In this document: in pieces, positions 62,679-64,000 of the stretch
Layout: the number at the start of each line of letters is the position of its first letter
Position numbering within the stretch: the stretch's first letter is position 1
Source: Peribacillus sp. ACCC06369
GTDB lineage: Bacteria; Bacillota; Bacilli; Bacillales; DSM-1321
Assembly: GCF_030348945.1 (NCBI RefSeq)
Contig: NZ_JAUCEN010000002.1
Span: 2,976,001 to 3,040,000 of the forward strand
Direction: 5' to 3'
DNA length: 64,000 nucleotides
Notes under the pieces: generated by a model
What the model was told of the DNA's origin: nothing
Databases searched by the model: none
What the model saw: the letters and a program-made list of their open reading frames with translations, nothing else
Translations under genes and position numbers: made by a program

Positions 62679-64000
62679 TTATCGATCTACATTAAAGTAA
62701 CGAGCTTCAGGATGTGCAAAAACGATCGCTGATACGGAAGCCTCAGGTTCCATCATGCATCCTTCAGTCAATTCAACGCCAATATCTTGAGGTTGTAACA
62801 AGCGGAATAGTTTCTCCTGATCTTCCAGATTTGGACAAGCTGGATAACCAAATGAAAATCTTTGCCCGGTGTACTTAGCGGCAAACCGCTCTTTCATAGA
62901 CATTTCAATCGGATCGCTTATTCCTAAATCATCACGCATTAATTGATGAATTCTTTCCGCAAACCCTTCAGCTGTTTCTAGAGCAAGCGATTGAAGGGCG
63001 TGATTTTTCAAGAAATCACCTTCAAGCTTTAGTTTTTCTGCCCATTTCCTGATCCCTTTTCCGGCTGTAACAAGGAAGAAACCAACATAATCCATTTTCC
63101 CGGAGGAGACCGGTTTCGCGAAGTCCGCTAAACAAAGATGCGGATTCGTATCTTGCCGAGGAAATTCAAAAGTTTCCAAAACCTCGTTATGATTATCCGG
63201 GTTGTAAACCAATAGCTTGTCCCCTTCACTTTGAGCAGGGAAAAATTGATAAATCGCATTCAAGCCGTAGTCCGGTTCCGTCTTTAAGAATTCGATCAAT
63301 TCATCAACGAGGGCATTCAGCTGCACCGCTTTTTCATTGCCTTCCTTAAGCAATTCGGCAACTTTACCTTTTAGCCCCAAATGATGTCCAATCAGCATTT
63401 GTCTATTAATGTACGGCTGGATGACATCCAATGGATAGTTTTTCAGAACGTGACGCATGATATCACGCGGTTCTTTAACAGGTACATCACTCAATGGAGC
63501 AGCTGTGGACTGCTTCCGAACAGGTTTTTCCATCGTGGCAGCAATGGCGGCATTGGCTTTCGATTTTTCCCGTTTCTGGACTAACTCTTCTAAGTAGACC
63601 ACTTTTTTGTCAGTGTCATGTAAAATATTCGTAACAGCCAACCCATCCATCGCGTCTTTGGAATATAAAACCGGACCTCCATATTCAGGTGATATTTTAA
63701 AATCGGTGAATTTACGGGATAGAGCAGCCCCTCCCACTAAAATAGGGGTATCTATTCCCGCTTGTCTTAAATCCTGTGCAGTTAACACCATTTGCTGTGC
63801 TGATTTAACAAGTAATCCAGATAGTCCAATTATGGTTGGCTCATGTTTTCGAACCTCTTCAATGATTTGTTGCGGTGCGACCTTGATACCCAAATCAATG
63901 ACTTCATAGCCATTATTAGACAGTATGATATCCACTAGGTTTTTCCCGATATCATGTACATCTCCCTTGACAGTCGCTAAAAGGATCTTTCCTTTCTTGG
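62679..64000 (-). CDS. metH: Methionine synthase MetH, C-terminal part (gene runs off the window)
   Basis: The C-terminal 440 residues of cobalamin-dependent methionine synthase; the 5' part lies beyond base 64000. Seen: the B12-binding motif KGDVHDIGKNLV (DxHxxG, His ligand) at the window edge, the rest of the B12 fold (GYEVIDLGIKVAPQQIIEEV, SGLLVKSAQQM), a linker, and the AdoMet activation domain (RFSFGYPACPNLEDQEKLFRLL, ELTEGCMMEPEASVSAIVFAHPEARYF). It makes methionine from homocysteine and 5-methyltetrahydrofolate. Confidence 0.95.
   Translation of the reverse strand, partial: KKGKILLATVKGDVHDIGKNLVDIILSNNGYEVIDLGIKVAPQQIIEEVRKHEPTIIGLSGLLVKSAQQMVLTAQDLRQAGIDTPILVGGAALSRKFTDFKISPEYGGPVLYSKDAMDGLAVTNILHDTDKKVVYLEELVQKREKSKANAAIAATMEKPVRKQSTAAPLSDVPVKEPRDIMRHVLKNYPLDVIQPYINRQMLIGHHLGLKGKVAELLKEGNEKAVQLNALVDELIEFLKTEPDYGLNAIYQFFPAQSEGDKLLVYNPDNHNEVLETFEFPRQDTNPHLCLADFAKPVSSGKMDYVGFFLVTAGKGIRKWAEKLKLEGDFLKNHALQSLALETAEGFAERIHQLMRDDLGISDPIEMSMKERFAAKYTGQRFSFGYPACPNLEDQEKLFRLLQPQDIGVELTEGCMMEPEASVSAIVFAHPEARYFNVDR

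Overview
The window looks like a chromosomal segment of a low-GC, aerobic, endospore-forming Bacillaceae species. I infer a Bacillus/Peribacillus-type organism from the cotJABC spore-coat operon, a YuxL-type peptidase, YuaF/FloT, HelD, a YkpA-like ABC-F protein, CvfB, the fruRKA operon, odhAB, LysM/3D and SleB-type wall proteins, AGGAGG ribosome-binding sites, frequent TTG/GTG starts and strong intrinsic terminators. No rRNA, tRNA or CRISPR array was seen.

Layout. 1-9.2 kb: FAD oxidoreductase, a 48-aa membrane peptide, a DUF2680 protein, S9 peptidase, CBS protein, MBL hydrolase, a 600-bp repeat-rich gap, an SGNH hydrolase/ABC transporter operon and a decayed bile-acid-symporter-type gene. 9.3-17.1 kb: MFS transporter, remnants including a histidine-kinase tail, YitT protein, two YdjO-type proteins, RecQ helicase, LysM-3D wall protein. 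17.3-24.6 kb: cotJABC, CvfB, alanyl-tRNA editing protein, small proteins, GNAT, HelD. 24.7-31 kb: an accessory patch with IS remnants, an orphan polymorphic-toxin tail plus putative immunity gene, phage-like regulatory debris and an ABC-F ATPase. 31-43.5 kb: NlpC/P60 hydrolase, YhgE-type permease with a divergent TetR regulator, GNATs, one intact IS1182-family element, SDR/MFS genes with a second TetR regulator, and an IS3 remnant. 43.5-50.6 kb: floT and yuaF behind a SigW-type promoter, bioY, a YusW-like lipoprotein, hemolysin III, an ArsR-DUF2087 regulator, a cortex-hydrolase-like protein, GNAT and YjbQ. 50.6-64 kb: a decayed IS1182 copy with nested insertions, fruRKA, odhAB, an extradiol dioxygenase, a polysaccharide deacetylase and the 3' part of metH.

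The most unusual signal is the behaviour of one IS1182-family element present as one intact and three decayed copies. The intact copy (36943-38686) is bracketed by a perfect 22-bp direct repeat that is exactly the intrinsic-terminator hairpin of the preceding small ORF. A decayed copy (51120-52627) is bracketed by two diverged copies of another terminator hairpin, with paired changes that keep the stem. A third copy abuts a further terminator hairpin, which is itself part of a ~70-bp sequence repeated downstream of floT. The element carries terminal hairpins of its own and a ~127-bp GC-rich block with GTTGATT/AATCAAC ends; relatives of this block also occur away from the IS, at 5564-5992. Read together, this suggests an IS that targets and duplicates transcription terminators and carries a hitch-hiking structured repeat. 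The second candidate system is the orphan toxin/immunity pair at 26.3-27.2 kb, directly beside an IS remnant.
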